Positions 1 to 6,613 of a DNA stretch of 16,183 nt are shown in pieces (within the stretch, counting starts at the first letter, position 1; the number at the start of each line of letters is the position of its first letter). Made by a program: the position numbers and the translations under genes. The notes under the pieces were generated by a model. That model was given only the letters and a program-made list of their open reading frames with translations, searched no databases and had not been told where the DNA came from. The stretch is from Tichowtungia sp964398915 (GTDB taxonomy: Bacteria > Verrucomicrobiota > Kiritimatiellia > Kiritimatiellales > Tichowtungiaceae): positions 1 through 16,183 of the forward strand of contig CAYNOR010000030.1 in NCBI GenBank assembly GCA_964398915.1. Direction: 5' to 3'.

Positions 1-3
1 GGG

Positions 4-80
4 TGGTGGGCGTTACAAGATTCGAACTTGTGACTTCTACCGTGTGAAGGTAGCGCTCTAACCAACTGAGCTAAACGCCC
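4..80 (-). tRNA. tRNA-Val (anticodon CAC)
   Basis: On the minus strand the sequence folds as a complete cloverleaf. The acceptor stem GGGCGTT pairs with AACGCCC. The anticodon stem CTACC/GGTAG encloses the 7-nt loop TTCACAC, giving anticodon CAC, which reads the valine codon GTG. The T-arm is ACAAG-TTCGAAT-CTTGT and the discriminator base is A. The 3' CCA is encoded in the DNA (positions 6 to 4). The gene starts 19 nt after the obgE stop codon on the same strand, so co-transcription with obgE is possible. Confidence 0.96.
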
Positions 81-99
81 CCAAAAAGAGGATTATCTT

Positions 100-1101
100 T
101 TACTTGCCGTGGAACTGTTCGTAAAGGATTTCTTTTATCTGTTCGAGGCCTTCGCCGAGTCCGGCGGAGATTCCGAGCGGTTTCAGACGGGTTTTTCTGC
201 GGAAAATCTTCAGGTTTGCGGCGGCAGCCGGCATGTCCATTTTGTTGGCCAGTACGAGCGACGGGCGTTTGATCAGGTCCGGGTTGTAGGCTTTCAGTTC
301 GCGGCGCAGACTGCGGTAGTCTTCAACGGGGTCGCGTCCGTCTTCGGCGGCCATGTCGATGAGGTAGATTAAAAACCGTGAACGTTCAATGTGCCGTAAA
401 AAATAGTGACCGAGGCCGATTCCTTCGCTGGCGCCATCAATAAGACCCGGGATGTCGGCAATCCGGATCTGGTTGAAGTTTTCGTAAATAAGGGTGCCGA
501 GGATGGGGTTGAGTGTGGTGAAGGGGTATGAGGCGACTTTGGGGTGGGCGTCGGTGAGTTCGGTAAGGAGGGTTGATTTTCCGGCATTGGGGTAGCCGAC
601 CAGTCCGACGTCAGCCACGAGTTTGAGTTCAAGGCGGTAGGCGCGTTCCTCGCCCGGCGTTCCCGGGGTGCATTTGGTGGGCGCCTGATTGACCGAGGAT
701 TTAAAGTGCGGGTTTCCAAGCCCGCCGCGTCCGCCCCGCGCAATGATCAGTTCCTGTCCGTGTTCGAGGATTTCGCCGACGAATTCTTCGGTGTCGGGGT
801 CGAGGACGACGGTTCCGCAGGGTACGATGAGAACGTTGTCATTGCCGCAGCGTCCGGTGCAGTCGCACCCTTTGCCGTGGCCGCCGTTTTCCGCATTTTG
901 ATGAGGGTGGTAGTAGAGTGCGTTCAGTGAATCCAGATTGAAGTCGCCGCGCAGGATGACGTTGCCGCCGTGTCCACCGTCGCCGCCGTTGGGACCGCCA
1001 AACTGCGCAAATTTTTCGCGACGGAATGAGGAAATCCCATTTCCGCCGTCGCCGGCTTTGACGAAAATCTTGACGCGGTCTCTGAATACGATGGTTTTCA
1101 T
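100..1101 (-). CDS. obgE: Obg family GTPase (ObgE/CgtA)
   Basis: Large ribosome-associated GTPase involved in late 50S assembly and stress control. The 333-aa protein has the glycine-rich Obg fold at about residues 1-158, with repeated GG motifs such as GGPNGGDGGHGGN. The G domain follows: G1 GYPNAGKS (169-176), switch region YPFTTLNP, G3 DIPG (216-219), G4 NKMD (286-289) and G5 SAG (312-314). The C-terminal OCT domain seen in some Obg proteins is absent, so this is the short form. The Obg fold carries four cysteines (C79, C81, C85, C95), which I do not expect in every family member. The gene lies downstream of rplU-rpmA, the common bacterial order, but a strong terminator separates it from rpmA. 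Partial read-through or a separate promoter would be needed. The ATG start gives the expected Obg N-terminus. Confidence 0.97.
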   Translation of the reverse strand: MKTIVFRDRVKIFVKAGDGGNGISSFRREKFAQFGGPNGGDGGHGGNVILRGDFNLDSLNALYYHPHQNAENGGHGKGCDCTGRCGNDNVLIVPCGTVVLDPDTEEFVGEILEHGQELIIARGGRGGLGNPHFKSSVNQAPTKCTPGTPGEERAYRLELKLVADVGLVGYPNAGKSTLLTELTDAHPKVASYPFTTLNPILGTLIYENFNQIRIADIPGLIDGASEGIGLGHYFLRHIERSRFLIYLIDMAAEDGRDPVEDYRSLRRELKAYNPDLIKRPSLVLANKMDMPAAAANLKIFRRKTRLKPLGISAGLGEGLEQIKEILYEQFHGK

Positions 1102-1156
1102 GAAGCGCTTAGTGTCGGGCGGCAGGTGATGTGTGTCAAGTGGAGACAGGGGCGAG

Positions 1157-1186
1157 AAAAAAGGCGAGCTGCAAGAGCTCGCCTTT
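1157..1186 (-). terminator. Intrinsic terminator after rpmA
   Basis: Read on the minus strand, the arms AAAGGCGAGCT and AGCTCGCCTTT form a perfect 11-bp stem around a 5-nt loop, followed by a run that gives six T in total. It lies 27 nt past the rpmA stop codon and ends the L21-L27 transcription unit before obgE. The stem is symmetrical, but the T tract favours minus-strand termination. Confidence 0.9.
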
Positions 1187-1212
1187 GGTTTTTACAATAG
1201 TTGGAAACGGTT

Positions 1213-1467
1213 TTATGCCGTCTGCATTTCGCGGATGTTAACGCGACGACCGGCTTTGTCGAACTCGACCACGCCGTGTTTGAGTGCGAAGAGTGTGAAG
1301 TCCCGTCCCTGACCGACGTTAGAACCCGGAACGAATTTATTGCCGACCTGGCGAACCAGGATGCTGCCAGCCGTCACTTGCTGACCTGCATAGCGTTTGA
1401 CGCCACGACGTTTTGGTTGACTGTCGCGACCGTTAGTAGAAGCCCCTTGTCCCTTTTTATGTGCCAT
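1213..1467 (-). CDS. rpmA: 50S ribosomal protein L27
   Basis: L27 is a component of the large ribosomal subunit whose N-terminal tail reaches toward the peptidyl transferase centre. The 84-aa product starts MAHKKGQGASTNGRDS and contains the family core GSILVRQ and GNKFVPGSNVGQGRDFTLFAL, which is full length for L27. It begins directly with the mature MAHKKG tail, so it lacks the cleaved N-terminal extension found in some Firmicutes. The ATG is preceded by AAGGAG at 7 nt. It lies 18 nt downstream of rplU and shares its promoter and the terminator at 1157-1186. Confidence 0.98.
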   Translation of the reverse strand: MAHKKGQGASTNGRDSQPKRRGVKRYAGQQVTAGSILVRQVGNKFVPGSNVGQGRDFTLFALKHGVVEFDKAGRRVNIREMQTA

Positions 1468-1485
1468 TGTTCTGCTCCTTCAAAA

Positions 1486-1806
1486 TTAAGCGAGGATGGA
1501 TTCGATTTTGATTTTGGTTAACCCCTGCCGGTGGCCGATTTTTCTGCGGTAACCTTGGCGGCGTTTCTTTTTAAACGACACCACTTTGTCGCCGCGGTAG
1601 TTTTCAACTACGGTGGCGGTTACTTTGGCACCATTCACGACGGGGGCGCCGATGGTGAGTTCGCTGCCGTTGGATACGGCCAGCACCTGATCAAATTCTA
1701 CGGTTTTACCGGCTTCAGCTTCGTCGAGCAGCTCGACGCTTAAAACGGTATCCTTTTCCACGCGGTACTGTTTCCCGCCGGTTTCAATTACTGCGTACGC
1801 TTCCAT
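1486..1806 (-). CDS. rplU: 50S ribosomal protein L21
   Basis: L21 binds 23S rRNA in the large subunit. The 106-aa product begins MEAYAVIETGGKQYRVEKD and ends with the conserved QGYRRKIGHRQGLTKIKIESI signature region. I chose the ATG at 1806 over an in-frame TTG two codons upstream: it gives the canonical N-terminus and has AAGGA about 9 nt in front. The gene is first in the rplU-rpmA pair, under a consensus-like promoter at 1839-1867. Confidence 0.97.
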   Translation of the reverse strand: MEAYAVIETGGKQYRVEKDTVLSVELLDEAEAGKTVEFDQVLAVSNGSELTIGAPVVNGAKVTATVVENYRGDKVVSFKKKRRQGYRRKIGHRQGLTKIKIESILA

Positions 1807-1838
1807 AAACAAATTCCTTTTTTGGTCAAAGACGGGAG

Positions 1839-1867
1839 AAAGTAGGCCAGAAGGCGGGGGCTGTCAA
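1839..1867 (-). promoter_or_regulatory. Sigma-70-type promoter for rplU-rpmA
   Basis: Read on the minus strand, a perfect -35 TTGACA (1867-1862) and a -10 TACTTT (1844-1839) are separated by exactly 17 bp. The start of transcription would lie about 25 nt upstream of the rplU ATG. The -35 box sits only 5 bp past the stop codon of the upstream membrane-protein gene. This lets the ribosomal genes be expressed independently of the operon upstream. Confidence 0.7.
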
Positions 1868-1871
1868 CACC

Positions 1872-2705
1872 TTATAGCTTATCTTTTGCGGGGCGGGGTG
1901 TTTTGGTTTTATTGACCTCATTTGTACGAGACGATTCCGCTCCGGCGGGGGGAGCGCTGATCTTGCGTTCGCCGCGTATAACATCGGGCACCGGGTTTCG
2001 GGGGAAGTAGAGATAGACTCCCACGTTATCAATGGTTGGCAGTCCGAACATCGGAATTTCGAGTCCGGGGGCTAATTGGACGGGCAGGGTTTCGTATAGT
2101 TCAGGAATCAGCGGGCGGGGGATGAGTATGCCGATCGGGGAATAGGGTTGCGGCAGGGTGGCCTGAGGGTACATCGCAACCGAATAAAGCCGAGGTTGCG
2201 CCGCGCGAAGGGATATGCTGCCCGTGCGAATCGACGACCGCTGGGCTGTGCGGGCGGCGACGCCCCCGCCGCCCGGGCTCTGCGAAAGAGAGGATTTGGG
2301 TTTTGACGGCTCCTCTGGACGGCTTGATGCCAGTTCGCGCGGTTTTGCGGCAGAAAGTGCTGATGCCGGAGACGCTTCCTGTTCCGGCTCCGGTGCAGAG
2401 AAGTCTATGCCTTTTTTTTGTTCTTTGCTCTTTTGCTCTGACATTTGCCGGAAGGCTTTGTCTTCTTCCCTCTCCTCTGTCGGTTGTGCGGTAAATCCGC
2501 GTTTAGCAATGTAGCTTAGATTGAGCTCGGAAGGGTCGAGCAGATTAAACACGAAGACCACGACGGCCAGATAAATCAGCATGTTGGCGAGCATAACGAA
2601 CGCGCAACCGCTCTGGAGCGGCGAAAAAGGCCCGTGTTGCTCCTGATTCTGTTGTACCTTTTGCGCCATAGTAATCAAGGGTCTTGTGGTTCGACCTGAA
2701 AGCAC
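1872..2705 (-). CDS. Single-pass membrane protein, function unknown
   Basis: I do not recognise this family. From the GTG at 2705 it has 277 aa. A single hydrophobic segment near residues 33-55 (around CAFVMLANMLIYLAVVVFVFNLL) probably anchors it in the inner membrane. It is followed by a charged region, a low-complexity Glu/Lys/Pro/Ser stretch and a proline-rich part with hydrophobic patches (such as LPQPYSPIGILIPRPLIPELYE). The tail is again basic and polar. The GTG has AGGA at 7 nt. An alternative ATG at 2669 starts MAQKVQQNQEQ but has no visible ribosome binding site. The gene follows the DUF6941-like gene by 38 nt on the same strand and is probably the last gene of that operon. The coiled or linker-like composition suggests a scaffold or envelope-spanning role, but that is a guess. 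Confidence 0.75.
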   Translation of the reverse strand: MLSGRTTRPLITMAQKVQQNQEQHGPFSPLQSGCAFVMLANMLIYLAVVVFVFNLLDPSELNLSYIAKRGFTAQPTEEREEDKAFRQMSEQKSKEQKKGIDFSAPEPEQEASPASALSAAKPRELASSRPEEPSKPKSSLSQSPGGGGVAARTAQRSSIRTGSISLRAAQPRLYSVAMYPQATLPQPYSPIGILIPRPLIPELYETLPVQLAPGLEIPMFGLPTIDNVGVYLYFPRNPVPDVIRGERKISAPPAGAESSRTNEVNKTKTPRPAKDKL

Positions 2706-2743
2706 GCCCCAATCCTAGTCGTTATCACCTCGAAAGGCAACCG

Positions 2744-3133
2744 TTAGCGTTCAATCCGATTTACACGCAAGGGGTAGCGTATTTTCAGGTCGCCGTCGAG
2801 CAGGAGTTCCACCCAGTATGTTCCGGCCTCGGGAAACGTGACATTAATAAACACTTCGATGCTGGTGGCGGCGGCCTCCGGCGATGGGAGTTTCACCTGT
2901 ACATCCTGACCTTCGGTCAGCACGGTTTTCTGGTTGGGATGTACAATGCGTGACCGCTGCGTAAAATTCCCTTCGCCGCTGCACCACCGGGTGACGAGAC
3001 ATATTTTAGCAAAGGTGACCGGCAATCGCTCAGCATGGATGGCATCGAAAAGGCCGATGAGCATGAATTTTCCATTATGCTCCTGCCGGACGTCGTCACA
3101 GATCAGGCTGGATTGCAGGTCTGGAATCATCAT
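2744..3133 (-). CDS. DUF6941-like small protein
   Basis: A 129-aa soluble protein without signal peptide or membrane segment. The N-terminal phrase LICDDVRQEHNGKFMLIGLFD (residues 10-30) resembles the DUF6941 family, whose members open with a cytosolic 'CDxxRxExNGKxxLxGxF' pattern. That assignment is from memory and has not been searched. The rest looks like a beta-sandwich ending EAGTYWVELLLDGDLKIRYPLRV, the shape of a C2/Ig-like domain. The biochemical role is unknown. Its ATG overlaps the stop codon of the upstream acetolactate decarboxylase gene (ATGA), and AAGGTGG lies 4 nt in front, so translation is probably coupled. Confidence 0.8.
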   Translation of the reverse strand: MMIPDLQSSLICDDVRQEHNGKFMLIGLFDAIHAERLPVTFAKICLVTRWCSGEGNFTQRSRIVHPNQKTVLTEGQDVQVKLPSPEAAATSIEVFINVTFPEAGTYWVELLLDGDLKIRYPLRVNRIER

Positions 3134-3888
3134 TTTTCCACCTTTTCAAGCTCGGCGGAACGATCTTTTGCGAGATCCAGTCCGGCAAACTGTTCTTGAT
3201 CAGGCAGTACCATATAAAAACGGTTGCAGGTGTCGAGCTGCAGGTTGCCGCCGATCGTTATGAAGTCGAGAATGTGTCCGCCTTTGGTTTTGTCGTCAGA
3301 AATAAAATGGAGATGGTATCCAGGGACGTTTATTCCTTTAACAAATGACGGACAGCGGAATCCCAGAATTGTTCCAGAAACGCCGGTATATTCGAATACC
3401 GTCTGATGTTGTGCGACTTCTGCCAGCGGCGGGTACGGTTTTTCCTGTTTTGGAACCGAGCGAACCTTCATGGAGGTAAAATATCCATCGAATCTCACGG
3501 CGAGGAAAAGGTTTTGATTGGGAGCCAGTTCGTCAACAGCGGTTTGGAATGTTTTTTCGGTGAGGACATTCTTCAGGCAGGGTGTCAGATCCGGCAAAAA
3601 GTTGACCACGCTGGCAAAGGGGGTTGTGGCGTTTGTGGGCATTAAATTGACTGTTCCATCAGAGCAGGCCTGATAGACCTGATGATCCAGCATGATGAGT
3701 TCACCGTCGAGCGCATCGAAGGTGCCGATTCCGAAATCGCCGTGTTTACACAATTGGCCGAGTGTCATTTGCCCGTCATAAGCACTCGCCAGTAAGGCGT
3801 CGATCGTTGAAACCTGAGTGATCGTATTTCGTTGCGGGGTGGCACACCCGGTCAGCAGGAGCAGAAGCAGGATGATCCATTTTTTCAT
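3130..3888 (-). CDS. budA: Alpha-acetolactate decarboxylase, predicted lipoprotein
   Basis: Converts (S)-2-acetolactate to (R)-acetoin and CO2 (EC 4.1.1.5) using a metal bound by three histidines. The 252-aa protein shows the decarboxylase core: GDFGIGTFDALDGELIMLD with E63, then R143, then YHLHFISDDKTKGGH with H192, H194 and H205. With the residue numbers I remember for the Bacillus brevis enzyme (E65, R145, H194, H196, H207, E253), all six positions line up at a constant offset of 2, including E251 near the C-terminus. The catalytic set therefore appears intact. The N-terminus MKKWIILLLLLLTGC is a lipoprotein signal peptide with lipobox LTGC and lipidated C15, which puts the enzyme on the envelope. 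The ATG has GGAGGTG at 4 nt and overlaps the aminotransferase stop by 4 nt. No acetolactate synthase gene is nearby. Confidence 0.92.
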   Translation of the reverse strand: MKKWIILLLLLLTGCATPQRNTITQVSTIDALLASAYDGQMTLGQLCKHGDFGIGTFDALDGELIMLDHQVYQACSDGTVNLMPTNATTPFASVVNFLPDLTPCLKNVLTEKTFQTAVDELAPNQNLFLAVRFDGYFTSMKVRSVPKQEKPYPPLAEVAQHQTVFEYTGVSGTILGFRCPSFVKGINVPGYHLHFISDDKTKGGHILDFITIGGNLQLDTCNRFYMVLPDQEQFAGLDLAKDRSAELEKVEK

Positions 3889-4910
3889 TTGAACACCTCC
3901 GTTAGAGTTTCGCTTTCCGGCGTCATATCATTTTTTAAAAGCGTAAGCAATTTTTCAGCTACGGGTCCGGGGGCTCCGTCGCCGACGGGGCGCCCTTCCC
4001 ATTCGATGACGGATGTAACGTCGGTGGTGGTGCCGAAAATTAAAATTTCTTCAGCCTGTGCGGCCTGCGTTGAGGTGATATTGCGATATTCAGCCGCTTT
4101 GAGCGAGCCGTCAGCCACCAGAGCCCGGGCCAGATCAAGTATGCGCCGTGCTGTGGTGCCGGAGAGCACAAAATCGGGTGTTGGCATAAGCAACTCATTT
4201 TCCGGCGTCAGGATACCGATATTTTCTGTGGCTCCTTCACCGAGGTTCCCGTTTTGATCTACAGAAATGACAAAATCAAGACCGCGCTGATTTGCCTCGA
4301 GCTTCATCAGTACATTGGGCAGATAGTTGCAGGTCTTGATGGTTGCGAACTCCGGCGGCTTGATTGGCACCCGGCTCAGGGCGGCTCGTGCCGGTTTTAG
4401 TTTGCCGTTTTCTATCCGGGCCGTGTAGCGATAGACGACAATATAAAGCGCGGGGCCTTTGCAAAGTGACGGGTCGATGCCCATATTTTCTGTGCCGCGG
4501 GAAACGAGTACACGGATGAGGCAGTCCCGCTTTCCTCCGGCGCGGATGGTTGCACAAATGAGTTCAATCAGCTCGGCCTGCGGGCAGGGCAGGTTCATAC
4601 CGATACCCTTACAGGACAATTCCAGCCGGTCGAGGTGGGCCGCGGCGTTATAAAGTTTTCCATTCAGACATTTAAGTGATTCAAAAACGCCGTCGCCGCG
4701 TTGCGGCAGGTGGTCGTCGGCCGGGATGCTCATCATCGCCGGATCAACGGTGAGCCCGCCGGTCAGGCTGGAATACATGGCGTAGAGGGTGTTTGAAAGG
4801 CTGCTGCGCGCCTCGCTGAGTCTCGCGAGCCATTCGTCATTTTTTAAACTGAGAATTTTTTTCATCGGATTTTCCAAAATATCGGAAAAACCATACGCTA
4901 AAGTTTCCAA
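3885..4910 (-). CDS. Class IV PLP-dependent aminotransferase (IlvE/Dat/PabC-like)
   Basis: Fold-type IV PLP enzyme. The family includes branched-chain aminotransferase, D-amino acid aminotransferase and aminodeoxychorismate lyase. The 341-aa sequence has RGDGVFESLKCLNGKLYNAAAHLDRL (71-96), the Schiff-base lysine K192 in ATIKTCNYLPNVLMKLEA, the cofactor-ring glutamate region GEGATENIGI (224-232) and the phosphate-binding LSGTTARRIL (249-258). Substrate cannot be fixed from sequence. Its operon partner acts on acetolactate, a branched-chain precursor, which hints at branched-chain substrates but does not prove it. The start chosen is TTG 4910 because AGGAG lies 9 nt upstream. An ATG at 4865 (MKKILSLKN) with a weaker TGGA is the alternative. 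It is the first gene of a tightly overlapping operon and is divergent from the kinase at 5026. Confidence 0.88.
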   Translation of the reverse strand: METLAYGFSDILENPMKKILSLKNDEWLARLSEARSSLSNTLYAMYSSLTGGLTVDPAMMSIPADDHLPQRGDGVFESLKCLNGKLYNAAAHLDRLELSCKGIGMNLPCPQAELIELICATIRAGGKRDCLIRVLVSRGTENMGIDPSLCKGPALYIVVYRYTARIENGKLKPARAALSRVPIKPPEFATIKTCNYLPNVLMKLEANQRGLDFVISVDQNGNLGEGATENIGILTPENELLMPTPDFVLSGTTARRILDLARALVADGSLKAAEYRNITSTQAAQAEEILIFGTTTDVTSVIEWEGRPVGDGAPGPVAEKLLTLLKNDMTPESETLTEVFK

Positions 4911-4981
4911 CCTTTGCCACTCCTTTTGACAGTCGTTTCTTTTTGAATACCAAAAAACACTTTCGCTTCGCCCAGGTGGAA

Positions 4982-5009
4982 GCTTATGTTACATTCATAG
5001 CACATAAGC
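4982..5009. promoter_or_regulatory. Inverted repeat in the kinase leader, possible operator
   Basis: GCTTATG (4982-4988) and CATAAGC (5003-5009) are perfect 7-bp inverted arms with a 14-bp gap, 17 bp before the kinase ATG in the divergent intergenic region. Arm centres are 21 bp apart, two helical turns, the spacing expected of a dimeric regulator site. No regulator is identified, and chance remains possible. Confidence 0.3.
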
Positions 5010-5025
5010 ATCGGGAGATTGTCTC

Positions 5026-6240
5026 ATGACGATGGAAACGGCCTTTGCTCCGGCGGAGCGCGCTTCGCAGGAAGAAATTCAGCGGCAGTATCAAAAACTG
5101 GCGTCGCTGCCGTTTGTCTGCGATTTTCTGGATGCTGTTCCCAATATGTCGGTGGTTCTCAATGAACACCGGCAGATCGTCTTTGCCAACCGTGCTTTTG
5201 CCGAATTTCTGGGTATAAAAAATCCCGATGAGCTGTTGGGAAAAAGTCATTGCGAGGCGTTTAAATGTCTTTATGCCGGTATTCTGGGTAAACGTCCCGG
5301 CGAAGCGGTCGGCTGCATTCGTTCGCATCTGACGGATGGCGGCTGCGGCACAACAAGGTTTTGCCGGACGTGCGGCGCGGTGATTTCGATCATGAACAGC
5401 CAGAAGCTGTGCGCACTGGATATTCAAGAGTGCCGAATGATTTGCGGCGACGAGGGTGTAAACGAAAGGGCGATGGATCTGAGGATATGGTCGCGGCCGA
5501 TTGCCGTGGGCGGCTCGGTTTTTACCGTTTTTTCGGTGATGGATATCAGCAATGAGAAGCGGCGCAAAGTGCTGGAACGGATCTTCTTTCACGACGTACT
5601 CAATACGGCGAGCGGTGTGAAGGGGCTGGCCGACCTGTTGATTGAGACCGGCCTTTCGGAAATGGAGATCAAAGATATTTCGAGCATGATATCGGAATCT
5701 TCTGAGCAGTTGATTGAGGAGATTAATGCGCAACGGATGCTGTCAGCGGCGGAGAGCGGCGAATTGAAGGTGGAAGTGCAGGAAGTCCACTCTCTGGAAC
5801 TGCTCTACCGGATCATCCGCCAGTTTCATTCACACAGTGTCGCAAAGGGCAAGGAACTGATCGTCGATTTATCTGCGGAGCATTTTACTTTTCTTTCGGA
5901 TCCCGTTTTATTGCGGCGGGTACTGATTAATCTGGTGAAAAACGCACTGGAAGCGGTTGAGGACGGAGCCACGGTCAACCTGGGCGCCTATTCAGACCGT
6001 GATTCGGTTTATCTTACGGTGCATGATGCCGCGGTGATTCCGCCGGATGTACAGTTGAATGTTTTTTCCCGGTCATTTTCAACCAAGGGAAGCGGCCGCG
6101 GGCTGGGAACCTACAGCATCAAGCTGATCAGCGAAAAATATCTGCATGGACAGGTTTCATTCGTTTCGAATGCGGAAGCCGGCACCCGCTTTACGGTCCG
6201 GTATCCGAGGAGCATTCAATCGTCTAAAGAAGGGCTTTAA
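5026..6240 (+). CDS. Soluble PAS-domain sensor histidine kinase with Cys-rich sensor region
   Basis: A 404-aa cytoplasmic sensor kinase with no membrane segment. A PAS domain spans about residues 30-175 (FLDAVPNMSVVLNEHRQIVFANRAFAEFLG). It contains nine cysteines at 76, 81, 97, 107, 113, 116, 129, 136 and 140, including the phrase GCGTTRFCRTCGAV, which suggests a metal or redox sensor site. The dimerisation helix has the phospho-acceptor H189 in FFHDVLNTASG. The ATPase domain follows, with N-box NLVKNALEAVEDG (N306) and a modified G1 box, HDAAVIPPD, that keeps D334 but lacks the usual glycines. The F/G2 region is SRSFSTKGSGRGLGTYSIKLI. This G1 variant occurs in related PAS kinases, so it need not mean inactivity. 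GGGAG precedes the ATG by 8-9 nt. No response regulator is adjacent. It is tightly linked to the zinc-ribbon gene that follows. Confidence 0.9.
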   Translation: MTMETAFAPAERASQEEIQRQYQKLASLPFVCDFLDAVPNMSVVLNEHRQIVFANRAFAEFLGIKNPDELLGKSHCEAFKCLYAGILGKRPGEAVGCIRSHLTDGGCGTTRFCRTCGAVISIMNSQKLCALDIQECRMICGDEGVNERAMDLRIWSRPIAVGGSVFTVFSVMDISNEKRRKVLERIFFHDVLNTASGVKGLADLLIETGLSEMEIKDISSMISESSEQLIEEINAQRMLSAAESGELKVEVQEVHSLELLYRIIRQFHSHSVAKGKELIVDLSAEHFTFLSDPVLLRRVLINLVKNALEAVEDGATVNLGAYSDRDSVYLTVHDAAVIPPDVQLNVFSRSFSTKGSGRGLGTYSIKLISEKYLHGQVSFVSNAEAGTRFTVRYPRSIQSSKEGL

Positions 6241-6241
6241 A

Positions 6242-6613
6242 ATGCCGGTTGAAATAATCTGTTCATCCTGCGGCGCGGAAGCCTTTTTGAAACGCGAGCC
6301 GGTTTTTGCGGGGCTGAAGAAGGCCGGTGAAGAATTGAGTTGTTCCGCCTGCGGGTTTGTTTTCGCCTCGGAAGCGGATGTCGTATTCAAAGCGCGCGCC
6401 GCCGCGCCGAAGATATTCACCGACGCAGACCGCTCAAAAAAGGTGGAGGTTTTTGCTGAGGGCGAAAATCGCACGTTTTGCCGCTATTGTGCGAATTATG
6501 TAGTGAATCCGTTTATGCAGTTCTGTTCCCGCCATAAAAAAGAGGTGCAGGCGACGGACAGCTGTCCGCAGTTTTCATCTGCGGCCGAGAAGCCACCCAA
6601 ACCGCTACTTTAG
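6242..6613 (+). CDS. Small zinc-ribbon protein
   Basis: A 123-aa soluble protein with two putative zinc-binding modules. The first uses CSSC (C7, C10) and CSAC (C34, C37). The second is CRYC (C80, C83), CSRH (C95, H98) and C108, in the conserved-looking context FCRYCANYVVNPFMQFCSRHKK. I do not recognise a named family. The start is the ATG one base after the kinase stop codon, with AGAAGGG about 8 nt in front and inside the kinase coding end. A longer in-frame upstream start would overlap the kinase extensively and is rejected. The pairing suggests a partner or output module of the Cys-rich kinase, an inference from position only. Its stop overlaps the stop of the convergent polyprenyl synthase gene. 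Confidence 0.85.
   Translation: MPVEIICSSCGAEAFLKREPVFAGLKKAGEELSCSACGFVFASEADVVFKARAAAPKIFTDADRSKKVEVFAEGENRTFCRYCANYVVNPFMQFCSRHKKEVQATDSCPQFSSAAEKPPKPLL

Noticed and set aside
4926..4931. TTGACA upstream of the kinase gene as a promoter
   Set aside because: No reasonable -10 box lies 16-18 bp downstream. The hexamer alone is not enough.
4984..5733. Long minus-strand open frame opposite the histidine kinase (249 codons)
   Set aside because: It is an antisense shadow of a clearly coding kinase, with composition typical of a reverse-frame translation and no recognisable motif.
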